Below, in pieces: positions 28,002 through 36,980 of a stretch of 64,000 bases of DNA; positions within the stretch are counted from its first letter, which is position 1, and every line of letters starts with the position of its first letter. The stretch comes from Demequina pelophila (GTDB lineage: Bacteria > Actinomycetota > Actinomycetes > Actinomycetales > Demequinaceae), in assembly GCF_000971175.1 (NCBI RefSeq), contig NZ_BBLY01000001.1:669709-733708 (forward strand). The letters are read 5' to 3'. Below the pieces are notes generated by a model. It did no database searches. It was not told where the DNA came from and saw nothing but the letters and a program-made list of their open reading frames with translations. The position numbers and the translations under genes are program-made.

Positions 28002-29792
28002 ATGAGCACCCCTCAGGGCGAGCCCACGGCCCGCAACATCGTCGACCTCATCACCCAGCGCTGGCGACAGCGCGCGGACCGCACCGTGATGCGCTACACC
28101 GACGCGCACGACACGTGGATCGACGTCACCGGCGCGGAGGCGCTCGCGCGCGTCACCGCCGTCGCGAAGGGACTCATCGCGCGCGGCGTCGAGCCGGGCC
28201 AGGCCGTGGGCATCATGGCACGCACCCGCGTCGAGTGGACCATCCTCGACGTCGCCATCTGGACGGTGGGCGCCCTGCCCGTCCCCATCTACGACACCTC
28301 GTCCGCCTCGCAGGTCGACTGGATCACGTCGGACGCGGACATCGCGCTGCTCTTCGTCGAGACCGCCCACCACGCCGAGCTCGCCCGCTCGGTCGCGGCC
28401 GACTCGGAGAGCCCCCTCGCGCACATCGAGGTCATCGACGACGGCGCGCTGGAGGATCTCGAGGCCGCCGGTCGCGGCATCCCGGACTCGCTGATCACCG
28501 AGCGCTCGGCGCTCGCCACGCTCGACGACCCCGCGACCATCGTCTACACCTCCGGCACCACCGGCCGCCCCAAGGGCGCGACCCTCACACACGGCAACTT
28601 CGTCCGCCACACCGCCGGCATCCAGCGCGAGCTCGAGGACGTGCTGATGTTCGAGGGCGCGAGCACCGTGCTGTTCCTCACCCTGGCGCACTCGCTCGCG
28701 CGGCTGGTCGAGGTGGTGCTGCTCGCCTCCGGCACCGTGATCGGCTACTGCCCCGACGCCAAGAAGCTGGTGCCGCTGCTGGGCACCTTCAAGCCCACCC
28801 TGCTGCTCGCCGTGCCGCGTGTGTTCGAGAAGGTCTACAACTCCGCCGAGCAGAAGGCGGCCGCGGGCGGCAAGGTGAAGATCTTCCGCTGGGCCGCGAA
28901 GCAGGCGATCGACTACTCGCGCGCCCTCGACACCGCCGCGGGCCCGTCCGGCGCCCTGAAGCTGCGCCACCGCATCGCCGACAAGCTGGTGCTGTCGAAG
29001 ATCCGCGAGGTGCTCGGCGGCCAGGCCCGCCACGCGATCTCCGGCTCGGCGCCGCTGGGCGAGCGCCTGGGCCACTTCTACCGCGGCCTCGGGGTCATCG
29101 TGCTCGAGGGCTACGGGCTCACCGAGGTGACCGCCGCCTCGCACGTCAACCGTGTGTCGCGGTCGAAGATCGGGTCCGTCGGACCCGCGCTGCCCGGCTT
29201 CGAGGTGCGCGTCGCCGACGACGGCGAGATCCTCATGCGCGGCGACATGCTCTTCTCCGGCTACCACCGGAACGCGGAGGCCACCGCCGAGGCCGTCGTC
29301 GACGGCTGGTTCCACACCGGGGACATCGGCCACCAGGACGAGGACGGATACCTCTACATCACGGGCCGCAAGAAGGAGATCATCGTCACCGCCGGCGGCA
29401 AGAACGTCGCACCGGCGGTGCTCGAGGACCGCCTGCGCGGCTACCCGCTGGTCAGCCAGTCCGTGGTCGTGGGCGATGGCAAGCCGTACATCGGCGCGCT
29501 GCTCACCCTCGACGCGGAGGCGCTCCCCGGCTGGCTCCAGGGGCACGGACTGCCGGAGATGACCCCGGCCGAGGCCGCACGGAACGAGACCGTCCGCCAG
29601 CACCTCGACCGCGCCGTCGAGCGCGCCAACGGCGCCGTGTCCCGCGCCGAGTCGATCCGCCGCTGGGAGATCCTCGACGACGACTTCACCGTGGACAACG
29701 GCTACCTGACCCCGTCGCTCAAGCTCAAGCGATCGCTGGTGCTCAAGGACTTCGCGGGCGACATCGAGCAGCTCTACGCGCGGGAGCGCTGA
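28002..29792 (+). CDS. Long-chain fatty acid-CoA ligase (FadD15-like AMP-forming synthetase)
   Basis: 596 residues. It activates fatty acids to acyl-AMP and then acyl-CoA. The ATP loop is VYTSGTTGRPKGATLTH, followed by the acyl-site segment HSLARLVEVVLLASGTVIGYC, GYGLTEVTAASHVN, and the hinge/C-domain GWFHTGDIG...YLYITGRKKEIIVTAGGKN. The C-terminal catalytic lysine is in LTPSLKLKR. The length and the mid-domain insert match the FadD15/FAA1 subgroup. Neighbours include a PlsC-like acyltransferase, so activated acyl chains may feed phospholipid synthesis (inference). A strong terminator follows. Confidence 0.92.
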   Translation: MSTPQGEPTARNIVDLITQRWRQRADRTVMRYTDAHDTWIDVTGAEALARVTAVAKGLIARGVEPGQAVGIMARTRVEWTILDVAIWTVGALPVPIYDTSSASQVDWITSDADIALLFVETAHHAELARSVAADSESPLAHIEVIDDGALEDLEAAGRGIPDSLITERSALATLDDPATIVYTSGTTGRPKGATLTHGNFVRHTAGIQRELEDVLMFEGASTVLFLTLAHSLARLVEVVLLASGTVIGYCPDAKKLVPLLGTFKPTLLLAVPRVFEKVYNSAEQKAAAGGKVKIFRWAAKQAIDYSRALDTAAGPSGALKLRHRIADKLVLSKIREVLGGQARHAISGSAPLGERLGHFYRGLGVIVLEGYGLTEVTAASHVNRVSRSKIGSVGPALPGFEVRVADDGEILMRGDMLFSGYHRNAEATAEAVVDGWFHTGDIGHQDEDGYLYITGRKKEIIVTAGGKNVAPAVLEDRLRGYPLVSQSVVVGDGKPYIGALLTLDAEALPGWLQGHGLPEMTPAEAARNETVRQHLDRAVERANGAVSRAESIRRWEILDDDFTVDNGYLTPSLKLKRSLVLKDFAGDIEQLYARER

Positions 29793-29838
29793 GCCGCCCG
29801 ACCCCTTTTGCGGATCCTTTGCCTCAGCCGAGGCATTC

Positions 29839-29887
29839 CGGGGCCCTTTCTGTGCCGAATCTTTGACACGGCACAGAAGGGGCCCCG
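29839..29887 (+). terminator. Terminator after the acyl-CoA ligase gene
   Basis: A 19-bp stem with one wobble pair (arms 29839-29857 and 29869-29887) around an 11-nt loop. TTCTGTGCCG, part of the left arm, recurs as a third copy at 29889-29898. A smaller hairpin (GCCTC/GAGGC) precedes it at 29821-29834. Confidence 0.8.
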
Positions 29888-30014
29888 CTTCTGTGCCGAT
29901 CGTCCGGTCATTGTTGCGTCGGGTCGCGCGTTCGGGCCGGCGGGACCCACGGCCCTGCCCGGACCGACGGGCCTCGGCTCATACTTGCACGTCCACATCT
30001 GTGAGGAGACCTTC

Positions 30015-30515
30015 ATGACCACCACGCGCTTCGCCGGCATCGTCGTCGGGCTCGCCGCCATCGCCCTTCCGCTGACCGCCTGCTCCGCGGGCAACGCCGC
30101 CTCCGATACCGACGCCGTCTCGCCGGCCGCGGTCGAGTCCGTCGCCACCACCGCCGCCGAGCGCACCGACCTCGCCGGCTGCGGCGCCATGTTCGACGAG
30201 GCCGACGGCGGCGCGCTCGCCGACCGCGCCGGCGAGATCGCCGAGCAGCTCATGGCCGCCGGCTCGATCGACCAGGTCGACGCGGACCTCGCCGCCGAGG
30301 CCGAGTCCGTCCACGACGAGCTCAACGCCGCCTACGGCGCCGCGCCCTACGGCTCGGACGTCGCCGAGGCGATCTTCAAGGTCATGTCGCTGCCGCGCCA
30401 GCTGGTCCAGCCGCTCGCCTCGGCGGGCGAGGACGCCGCGTTCGACGACTCCTCCGCCGTCCAGGGCGCCGAGGACCTCGCCGCCGCGTGCGACGCCGCG
30501 GGCTACTCGGCCTGA
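30015..30515 (+). CDS. Putative lipoprotein, function unknown
   Basis: 166 residues from ATG 30015, with GAGGAG 8 nt upstream. The signal peptide MTTTRFAGIVVGLAAIALP ends in the lipobox LTAC, so residue 24 would be the lipidated Cys and the protein is anchored outside the membrane. The mature part is acidic, Ala-rich and predicted helical, with two further Cys (GCGAMF and AACDAAG) that could form a disulfide. I do not recognise the family. A possible -10 (CATACT) lies near 29980. A strong hairpin terminator follows, so it is a single-gene unit. Confidence 0.7.
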   Translation: MTTTRFAGIVVGLAAIALPLTACSAGNAASDTDAVSPAAVESVATTAAERTDLAGCGAMFDEADGGALADRAGEIAEQLMAAGSIDQVDADLAAEAESVHDELNAAYGAAPYGSDVAEAIFKVMSLPRQLVQPLASAGEDAAFDDSSAVQGAEDLAAACDAAGYSA

Positions 30516-30526
30516 CGCTCCCCTTC

Positions 30527-30563
30527 CGACGCCCCGTCCCGCATCCTGCGGGGCGGGGCGTCG
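30527..30563 (+). terminator. Terminator after the lipoprotein gene
   Basis: A 16-bp stem (30527-30542 with 30548-30563), one G-U pair, 5-nt loop. Confidence 0.75.
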
Positions 30564-30582
30564 TGCATCCCGGGCGACCCGC

Positions 30583-30590
30583 GCATCGTC
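30583..30590 (-). repeat. GACGATGC intergenic motif, copy 13
   Basis: Minus strand, context CGCGGACGATGCGCGGGTCG, between the converging lipoprotein and Cys-rich genes. Confidence 0.7.
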
Positions 30591-30604
30591 CGCGGGAAGG
30601 GGGG

Positions 30605-30841
30605 CTATCCCGCCCGGCGTCGGGCGCGCTCCGCCGGAGGGGCGTCCCCTCCCCCGCCCTGGACGAGCCGCAGGGGCGGCACCAGGCCGCCGTCGGCGAG
30701 CGCGGCCAGCGCGCCGGCCTGCGCATCGTCGACCTCGACCGGCGCGCGGTCGGATGGCCTGACCTCGATGGTGAGGAAGGAGACGATGCAGTCTCCGCAC
30801 TCGCGTCCGCGCATCTCACAGGTGTTGCAGTCGATCAGCAT
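30605..30841 (-). CDS. Small Cys-rich conserved protein
   Basis: 78 residues. The N-terminus DCNTCEMRGRECGDCIVSFL has two CxxC pairs that look like a metal-binding knuckle. The rest follows the pattern VDDAQAGALAALADGGLVPPLRLV seen in short actinobacterial proteins of unknown function. GGAGGG lies a few bases before the ATG, supporting translation. In related genomes such a gene sits near an NlpC/P60 hydrolase and the exonuclease fusion (from memory); here the exonuclease follows divergently. The tail (APPAERARRRAG) looks disordered. Confidence 0.65.
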   Translation of the reverse strand: MLIDCNTCEMRGRECGDCIVSFLTIEVRPSDRAPVEVDDAQAGALAALADGGLVPPLRLVQGGGGDAPPAERARRRAG

Positions 30842-31092
30842 GGCACTGCCCTCCAGGGAAGAGTGGTCCGCGTCGACTCCGCGGACAGGCGTCGGGAGGC
30901 AGCGTCGCGCGCCATGCGCTCCGAGCCGTCGATCACCATGCCTCCGACGCTAGGGAGGGGGTCCGACACTCGCGCCCGACGCTCGATCCCGACGGTCAAC
31001 CCCGGACCCCGGCACCCCCGCCGCCACCCGCCCGCCGGCCCGTGCCGCGCCGCCGCTACGAGGACCGATGCTCCGGTGTCGGAGGGCTGACG

Positions 31093-31098
31093 TACCTT
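31093..31098 (+). promoter_or_regulatory. -10 box of a leaderless promoter for the exonuclease fusion gene
   Basis: TACCTT, exactly 6 nt before the GTG at 31105. The 263-bp divergent spacer to its left holds nothing else that I recognise. Confidence 0.55.
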
Positions 31099-31104
31099 CG
31101 TTGA

Positions 31105-32844
31105 GTGACCAGCCCCGCCTCGACCGTCGAAGAGCTCCTGCACCGCCAGGGCGCCCTCGAGGACTTCGGCGAGCCGCTGGCGGCCACCACGTTCGTCACG
31201 GTCGACCTCGAGACCACGGGCACCAGCCCCGCCTCCTCTCAGATCACGGAGATCGGGGCCGTGAAGACGCGTGGCGGCGAGGTGATCGGCGAGTTCCAGA
31301 CGCTGGTGGATCCGGGCTCGCCCATCCCGCCCATGATCGTGGCGCTCACGGGCATCACGGACGCCATGGTGGTCGCCGCGCCGCGCATCGACGCCGTCCT
31401 CCCCGCCTTCCTCGAGTTCCTGGGCGACGCGGTGGTGGTCGCGCACAACGCCCCGTTCGACGTGGGCTTCCTCAAGACGGCCTGCCGCACGCACGGGTAC
31501 GCGTGGCCCGGCAACGACGTGGTCGACACCGTCACCCTCGCGCGCCGCGCCACCACCAAGGAGGAGGCGCCCAACAAGAAGTTGTCGACGCTTGCGCGCG
31601 TGTTCGGTACCGCCGTCGAGCCCAACCACCGGGCGCTCGAGGACGCGCGCGCCACCTCGGAGATCCTGCACCGCATGCTCGAGCGGTGCGCCGCCTTCGG
31701 CATCACCCACCGGGAGGACCTCGAGGCCCTGCGCAATCCCATGCCGGAGAAGCTGCGCAGGAAGGCCACGATGGCCGATGCGGTGCCGGCCAAGCCGGGC
31801 GTCTACACCTTCCGCGGACCGCGCGGCGAGCGCCTCTACGTGGGCACGTCGAAGAACTTGCGCAGCCGCGTGAAGTCGTACTTCACCAAGGCCGAGCAGC
31901 GTCGGCGGATCCGGGAGATGCTCGACCTCGCCGTCGACGTCGACACCATCGTGTGCGCCACGGAGCTCGAGGCGAACGTGCGCGAGGTGCGTCTCATCGC
32001 GGAGCATCGGCCCCGCTACAACCGCAGGTCCGCGCGGCCCGAGCGCACCCCATGGGTGCGCCTCACGGACGAGCGCTACCCCCGCATGGGCGTGTCCCGC
32101 GCCCTGGCGCGACCGGCCGGCGCCCTGGGGCCGATGCGCAGCGCCGCGGACGCCCGCCTCGCCATCGAGGTGCTCCAGTCCGCACTGGGCGTGCGCACCT
32201 GCACCACGCGCCTGCCGATCACCCCGCGCGCGGGGGCGCGGGCCTGCCTGCTCAAGGACCTGGGCGCGTGCGCCGCGCCGTGCGTCCGCGGGGCGGAGTC
32301 CGGCTACGACGAGGCGGCGGCGTTCGCGCGCGCGGCTCTCGCGGAGGACCCCACACCGGTCGTCTCCGCGCTGGAGTCGCTCATCGCCGAGCGGTCCGCC
32401 GCGATGGACTACGAACGGGCCGCGGAGCTGCGCGACGGCATCAGCGCCGTGATCGAGGGCGCGATGCGCGCCCAGCGCCTCGACGCGCTGGCGCGGTGCG
32501 GCATCGTCGCCACGCGCGGCGACGGGGCGGGCTGGGACATCGTCGCGCTGCGCGGCGGCGCCCTGGTCGGCTCGGCGCGGGTGGAGTCCCGGTCGCAGGT
32601 GTGGGCCGCGGCGGACCGGCTGCGCGCGCGCACCGCGACGCTCGACCTCGAGGAGACGGTGCTGATCGAGGAGCGCGAGCTGGTGTCCCGGTGGATCGAG
32701 ACGCCCGGCACGCGCCTGCTCCACGTCGACGGCGAGTGGTCGATGCCCACCGCCAGCGCCGGACGTCACGCCCGCTGGGTCGACGCGCGCCGCGCCGACC
32801 GCGAGGGGGCCTTCGAGTGGCGCCGGGGAGAACCCGCCCGCTAG
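31105..32844 (+). CDS. DEDDh 3'-5' exonuclease fused to a UvrC-type GIY-YIG endonuclease domain
   Basis: 579 residues from GTG 31105. The DnaQ-like exonuclease occupies about 25-200: ExoI VDLETTGT, Exo[13 protein letters not shown], Exo[20 protein letters not shown] nuclease domain follows at about 225-310 ([27 protein letters not shown] and the [16 protein letters not shown] segment), then a Cys cluster ([14 protein letters not shown]) and a UVR-like helix ([16 protein letters not shown]). The architecture equals mycobacterial Rv2191. It probably processes damaged DNA, cutting like UvrC/Cho and degrading the end, but no activity can be read from sequence. Its TAG overlaps the trpD stop on the other strand (shared CTAG). 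Confidence 0.9.
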   Translation: MTSPASTVEELLHRQGALEDFGEPLAATTFVTVDLETTGTSPASSQITEIGAVKTRGGEVIGEFQTLVDPGSPIPPMIVALTGITDAMVVAAPRIDAVLPAFLEFLGDAVVVAHNAPFDVGFLKTACRTHGYAWPGNDVVDTVTLARRATTKEEAPNKKLSTLARVFGTAVEPNHRALEDARATSEILHRMLERCAAFGITHREDLEALRNPMPEKLRRKATMADAVPAKPGVYTFRGPRGERLYVGTSKNLRSRVKSYFTKAEQRRRIREMLDLAVDVDTIVCATELEANVREVRLIAEHRPRYNRRSARPERTPWVRLTDERYPRMGVSRALARPAGALGPMRSAADARLAIEVLQSALGVRTCTTRLPITPRAGARACLLKDLGACAAPCVRGAESGYDEAAAFARAALAEDPTPVVSALESLIAERSAAMDYERAAELRDGISAVIEGAMRAQRLDALARCGIVATRGDGAGWDIVALRGGALVGSARVESRSQVWAAADRLRARTATLDLEETVLIEERELVSRWIETPGTRLLHVDGEWSMPTASAGRHARWVDARRADREGAFEWRRGEPAR

Positions 32845-33899
32845 GACTGGCTGGCCGCGGCCCAGCGCTCGAGCACGCCCGCGGCGGCGCCCGAGTCGAT
32901 CGCACGCGCCGCATGCTCCATGCCGGCCACGAATCGCTCCACGAGCGTCCCGTCGCCGGTTCCCGGCAGCGTGCCGTCGGCGACCAGTCCGGCGGCGGCG
33001 TTGAGCACCACCGTGTCGCGCACCGGGCCGGGCTCGCCGGCGAACACGGCCCGCGCCACCGCGGCGTTCTCCTCCGCCTCGCCGCCGCGCAGGTCCGCGA
33101 TGGTGATGGGCGCGAGTCCCAGATCCGCGACGGGGTCGAGCCGCAGCTCGGTGACCTCGCCCGCGCGGACCTCCCACACGGTCGCCGCCGCCGTGGGGGC
33201 GAGCTCGTCGAGGCCGTCGTCGCCGTGGAACACCAGCGCCTCGCGCCCCTGGGACGCCACCACGCCGGCGAGCACCGGGGCCAGGCGACGGCTCGCGCAG
33301 CCGATCGCCGTCGCGGCCGGCTGGGCCGGGTTGGTCAGCGGGCCCAGGACGTTGAAGGTCGTGGGGATGCCCAGCTCGCGACGGATGGGCATCGCGAACC
33401 GCATCGACGGGTGGAACACCTGCGCGAAGCAGAAGGTGATGCCCACCTCGCCCGCGAGCTGCGCGACCCGCTCCGCGGGAAGCTCGAGGTTGACGCCCAG
33501 CGCGGCCAGCACATCGGCGCTGCCGGACTTCGACGTCGCCGCACGGTTGCCGTGCTTGACCACCGTGAGACCGGTGCCGGCAATGACGATCGACGCCATG
33601 GTCGACACGTTGACGGTGTGCGCCCCGTCGCCGCCGGTGCCCACGATGTCGACGGCGCGCCCGGGCGCCTCGAATCGCTTGGCATGGCCGAGCATCGCGG
33701 ACGCGAGGCCCGCGACCTCCTCGGCCGTCTCCCCCTTCGCCCGCAGCGCCACCAGGAAGGCGCCCACCGCGACCGGGGAGGCCGCGTCCGTGAGCACCTC
33801 GTCCATCACGGCGGCCGTCTCGGTGGCGGTGAGGTCCTCGCCCGCCACCAGGCGGGCCAGGAGGGACTGCACGGTGATCGTCGGCTCCGCGACGCCCAT
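32841..33899 (-). CDS. trpD: Anthranilate phosphoribosyltransferase
   Basis: 352 residues. It joins anthranilate to phosphoribosyl pyrophosphate in tryptophan synthesis. The PRPP site is [17 protein letters not shown], with [26 protein letters not shown] and the metal-binding DGLDE; all are intact. It is isolated from other trp genes, as in mycobacteria, where trpD also neighbours ctaE. The start at 33899 is preferred to an in-frame ATG at 33917, because the upstream pseudo-receiver gene ends at 33904. Both genes are probably cotranscribed. Confidence 0.93.
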   Translation of the reverse strand: MGVAEPTITVQSLLARLVAGEDLTATETAAVMDEVLTDAASPVAVGAFLVALRAKGETAEEVAGLASAMLGHAKRFEAPGRAVDIVGTGGDGAHTVNVSTMASIVIAGTGLTVVKHGNRAATSKSGSADVLAALGVNLELPAERVAQLAGEVGITFCFAQVFHPSMRFAMPIRRELGIPTTFNVLGPLTNPAQPAATAIGCASRRLAPVLAGVVASQGREALVFHGDDGLDELAPTAAATVWEVRAGEVTELRLDPVADLGLAPITIADLRGGEAEENAAVARAVFAGEPGPVRDTVVLNAAAGLVADGTLPGTGDGTLVERFVAGMEHAARAIDSGAAAGVLERWAAASQS

Positions 33900-33903
33900 G
33901 CGC

Positions 33904-34335
33904 TCAGGCCTCCGCATCCGCGGGGGCGAAGAAGGCGTCGACCGCCTCCCGCACCTGGAACGGGTCGAGGGGGTGGGAGACCGCGGCCTCCGCCTCCGAC
34001 CAGGTCGCGAGCCACGCGTCGCCCGGACGCCCCACGAGCAGGAGCACCGGCGGGCACTCGTAGATCTCCGCCTTCATCTGCCGGCAGATCCCCATGCCGC
34101 CCACCTTCGCGGCCTCGCCGTCCAGGATCACCAGGTCGAAGCGTTCGGCGTCGAGCAGGCCCATCACCGCGGCGTGCGTGGCGGTCTCGACCCAGTCGAT
34201 CTCGCGCCCGTGCGTGCGCGGGCCGACGGCGAAGCGCACCTTCTCGCGCACGTTGCGGTCGTCGCTGTAGAGGAGGATGCGCGCCCTGCGCGCCGCCGGG
34301 GTGGTGCCGGACTCGTGCTTCGCCACGTCGCTCAT
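33904..34335 (-). CDS. Response-regulator receiver-like protein lacking phosphorylation residues
   Basis: 143 residues. The alternating strand-helix pattern of a CheY fold is visible: [43 protein letters not shown], and a last strand [16 protein letters not shown]. The SDD pair and the ILDGE Asp resemble the acidic pocket, but the conserved Lys of the KP motif is replaced (SHPLDP) and no output domain follows. It is probably a pseudo-receiver used for protein contact. It is divergent from ctaE, with palindromes between, and upstream of trpD. An ATG at 34344 is an alternative start. Confidence 0.7.
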   Translation of the reverse strand: MSDVAKHESGTTPAARRARILLYSDDRNVREKVRFAVGPRTHGREIDWVETATHAAVMGLLDAERFDLVILDGEAAKVGGMGICRQMKAEIYECPPVLLLVGRPGDAWLATWSEAEAAVSHPLDPFQVREAVDAFFAPADAEA

Positions 34336-34395
34336 GGCGGCCATTCTTCCACGGCCTCGAAACGCTCCCGACGAGGTCGCGGCGGGGCAAAAGGG

Positions 34396-34428
34396 ACATC
34401 GGGAACCGATGTGGCGCCACATACGTAT
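34396..34428. promoter_or_regulatory. Cluster of palindromes upstream of the ctaE promoter
   Basis: Three adjacent dyads: ACATCGG-GAA-CCGATGT (34396-34412), GTGGCGCCAC (34411-34420) and ATACGTAT (34421-34428), ending 7 nt before the -35 box. Candidate operator for respiratory gene control. Confidence 0.45.
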
Positions 34429-34434
34429 TATCGC

Positions 34435-34462
34435 GTGACACGCCTGCCAGTTGCGCTTTAAT
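34435..34462 (+). promoter_or_regulatory. Promoter of the ctaE-qcrCAB operon
   Basis: GTGACA (34435-34440), a 16-nt spacer and TTTAAT (34457-34462), 7 nt before the ATG at 34470; leaderless. Confidence 0.55.
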
Positions 34463-34469
34463 GGGACCT

Positions 34470-35099
34470 ATGTCCCAGGTCACTGCTGCGCCGTCGCCCA
34501 TCCACGCGACTCGGCCCAATCAGGTTGCCGTCGGCACCATGGTGTGGCTCAGTTCCGAGCTCATGTTCTTCGCCGGGCTGTTCGCCATGTACTTCACCCT
34601 GCGCGCGCAGGTGCCGGAGATATGGGCCGAGCAGACCGAGCTGCTCAACATCCCGTTCGCGACCGCCAACACGATCATCCTGGTCCTGTCGTCGTTCACG
34701 GCGCAGGCGGGCGTGTTCGCGGCCGAGCGCTACCAGCGCCGCCGCACGGGTGCGCTGTGGAATGTCAGGGCGTGGGGCATGCACGAGTGGTTCGTGCTCA
34801 CCTACATCATGGGCTCGATCTTCATCGGCGGGCAGGTGTACGAGTACGCGGTGCTCATCTCCGAGGGCGTCACCATCTCCTCGAGCCCGTACGGCTCCGT
34901 CTTCTACCTCACCACGGGCTTCCACGGCCTCCACGTGGTCGGCGGCCTCATCGCGATGCTGTTCGTGCTCGCGCGGTCCTTCGCCGCGAAGAAATTCGGC
35001 AGCCACGAGGCGACCACCACGATCGTCGTCTCCTACTACTGGCACTTCGTCGATGTCGTGTGGATCGCGCTGTTCGCCGTGATCTACCTCATCCAGTAA
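34470..35099 (+). CDS. ctaE: Cytochrome c oxidase subunit III
   Basis: 209 residues from ATG 34470; an in-frame ATG at 34461 overlaps the -10 box and is unlikely. A membrane subunit of the aa3 oxidase, it supports proton delivery and stability. Five hydrophobic helices are visible (actinobacterial subunit III lacks the first two of the seven in mitochondria). [15 protein letters not shown], the conserved [16 protein letters not shown] and the end [19 protein letters not shown] are diagnostic. It is the first gene of an operon with qcrC, qcrA and qcrB, 22 nt ahead of qcrC, fitting the bcc-aa3 supercomplex. Confidence 0.95.
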   Translation: MSQVTAAPSPIHATRPNQVAVGTMVWLSSELMFFAGLFAMYFTLRAQVPEIWAEQTELLNIPFATANTIILVLSSFTAQAGVFAAERYQRRRTGALWNVRAWGMHEWFVLTYIMGSIFIGGQVYEYAVLISEGVTISSSPYGSVFYLTTGFHGLHVVGGLIAMLFVLARSFAAKKFGSHEATTTIVVSYYWHFVDVVWIALFAVIYLIQ

Positions 35100-35121
35100 C
35101 AGGCAAGGGAGCCCCACGCAC

Positions 35122-35910
35122 ATGCATTCGCTCGCACGACGCCGCTACCATCGGGCCGCCCCGGTGGTGCTCGTCCTCCTCTTGCTGGGCCTCATCACCG
35201 GCATCGCCGCCTTCGTGATGTCGACGACGGAGGCGCGCGCCTCCGAGGAGGTCGCGGCCGACGACGTCACCGAAGGACAGAAGCTCTTCGCCGCCAACTG
35301 CGCCTCCTGCCACGGGCTCGACGCCCAGGGTCAGGACGGCGTCGCGCCGTCGCTCGTGGGCGTGGGCGCCGCGGCCGTGGACTTCCAGGTGGGCACGGGC
35401 CGCATGCCCATGCAGGCGTCGGGCCCGCAGGCGCCCGCCAAGGCGCCGCAGTTCGCCCAGGAGCAGATCAACCAGCTCGCGGCCTTCGTCGCCTCGCTGG
35501 GCGCCGGGCCGGCGATCCCCACGGAGGAGCAGGTCGACCCCGAGCTGGGCGACGCCGCCAACGGCATGGCGCTGTTCCGCACCAACTGCGCCATGTGCCA
35601 CGGCTCGGTGGGCGGCGGCGGCGCCCTCACCCAGGGCAAGTTCGCGCCAGGCCTGTGGGAGACCACGCCGACGCACCTGTACGAGGCCATGCTGACCGGG
35701 CCGCAGTCGATGCCCGTCTTCAACGACGCGAACATCACGCCCGACGAGAAGCGCGACATCATCTCCTTCATCGCCGCGCAGGACGACGGCTCGCCGGGCG
35801 GCCTGCGGCTGGGCGCCATCGGCCCCGTGGCCGAGGGCCTGTGGGGCTGGCTGATCGGCCTCGGACTCATCATCGCCGCCACGGTGTGGATTGGAGCACG
35901 TTCCTCGTGA
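35122..35910 (+). CDS. qcrC: Cytochrome bc1 complex diheme cytochrome c subunit
   Basis: 262 residues. Two covalent heme sites, CASCH (Cys60, Cys63, His64) and CAMCH (Cys156, Cys159, His160), lie outside the membrane between an N-terminal helix (about 12-33) and a C-terminal helix (about 236-257). The diheme protein passes electrons directly from the bcc complex to the oxidase, replacing a soluble cytochrome c. Met residues in RMPMQ and SMPVF are likely sixth ligands (inference). Its TGA overlaps the qcrA GTG by 4 bases. Confidence 0.95.
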   Translation: MHSLARRRYHRAAPVVLVLLLLGLITGIAAFVMSTTEARASEEVAADDVTEGQKLFAANCASCHGLDAQGQDGVAPSLVGVGAAAVDFQVGTGRMPMQASGPQAPAKAPQFAQEQINQLAAFVASLGAGPAIPTEEQVDPELGDAANGMALFRTNCAMCHGSVGGGGALTQGKFAPGLWETTPTHLYEAMLTGPQSMPVFNDANITPDEKRDIISFIAAQDDGSPGGLRLGAIGPVAEGLWGWLIGLGLIIAATVWIGARSS

Positions 35911-36980
35911 GCACCACCGACGACCAGACCGAGCCCACCTCGACCGGCGAGTCGCCGGGCGCCTTCGAGGACCCGGGCCTGCCGTACCACCGGCCCCGCA
36001 AGGCGGACGTCGACCAGAAGGCGGACAAGAAGGCGGAGCGCCAGGTCGCGGCGATGTTCGCGCTGTCGATCGTCGGCACCATCGTCGCGGTGGGCGGCTA
36101 CTTCGCCATCGACATGACCGAGGAGATCGCCTCCATCCGCTTCACCAACATGGTGATCGGGCTGGGCATCTTCCTCGCGATGGCCGGCATCGGCTTCGGC
36201 GCGATCCACTGGGCCAAGACGCTCATGCGGGACCACGAGATGGTCGAGGAGCGCCACGAGCTGCGCTCGTCCGACGAGGCGCGCGAGGGCGCGATCCAGA
36301 ACCTCAAGGACGGCGTCGAGGACTCGGGGATCTCCGGGGTCAAGCGCCGCCCACTGCTCGTGGGCACCGGGCTGTCGGCGCTGCTGCTCGCGCCCCTCGC
36401 GGCACTGGTGCCACAGCTGGGCAACATGGGCGGCGACTGGAACACCAAGAAGTTCGCGCACACCATGTGGCGCCAGGGCATGCGCCTCACGCGCGACCCG
36501 GATGGCACTCCCATCCGCGCGGCGGACGTCACCATCGGCTCGGTCTTCCACGTCATCCCCGACGGCCTCAACGACCTCGAGCACCACATGCTCGAGGAGA
36601 AGGCCAAGGCCGTCGTCCTGCTCATCCGCCTCGACCCCCAGGACCTCAAGGTCCAGGAGGGCAAGGAGGACTGGTCCTTCGACGGCATCGTCGCCTACTC
36701 GAAGATCTGCACGCACGTCGGCTGCCCCGTCGCCCTGTACGAGCAGCAGACGCACCACCTCCTGTGCCCCTGCCACCAGTCGACGTTCGACGTGGCCGAC
36801 GGCGCCAAGGTGGTCTTCGGGCCGGCCAAGCGGCCGCTCCCCCAGCTCCCCATCGCGGTGGACGACGAAGGGTACATCGTGGCCAGGTCCGACTTCCACG
36901 AGCCCATCGGGCCCTCGTACTGGAACCGGCTGGGCCAGACGTCCGATGGACTCTCGGAGTCCGAGGGAGGCGATCACTGA
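35907..36980 (+). CDS. qcrA: Cytochrome bc1 complex Rieske iron-sulfur subunit
   Basis: 357 residues from GTG 35907. It has three hydrophobic segments in the first 190 residues, the actinobacterial form with extra helices. The C-terminal Rieske domain carries the 2Fe-2S ligands in CTHVGC and CPCHQS. It takes electrons from menaquinol and moves them to QcrC. The middle linker DGVEDSGISGVKRRPLL precedes the third helix. Overlaps at both ends (4 bases with qcrC, 1 base with qcrB) indicate translational coupling. Confidence 0.94.
   Translation: MSTTDDQTEPTSTGESPGAFEDPGLPYHRPRKADVDQKADKKAERQVAAMFALSIVGTIVAVGGYFAIDMTEEIASIRFTNMVIGLGIFLAMAGIGFGAIHWAKTLMRDHEMVEERHELRSSDEAREGAIQNLKDGVEDSGISGVKRRPLLVGTGLSALLLAPLAALVPQLGNMGGDWNTKKFAHTMWRQGMRLTRDPDGTPIRAADVTIGSVFHVIPDGLNDLEHHMLEEKAKAVVLLIRLDPQDLKVQEGKEDWSFDGIVAYSKICTHVGCPVALYEQQTHHLLCPCHQSTFDVADGAKVVFGPAKRPLPQLPIAVDDEGYIVARSDFHEPIGPSYWNRLGQTSDGLSESEGGDH

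Noticed and set aside
31105-32844. Reading the exonuclease/GIY-YIG gene as an accidental fusion or frameshift
   Set aside because: The same architecture is known in Rv2191 of mycobacteria at the same position, so the fusion is ancestral.
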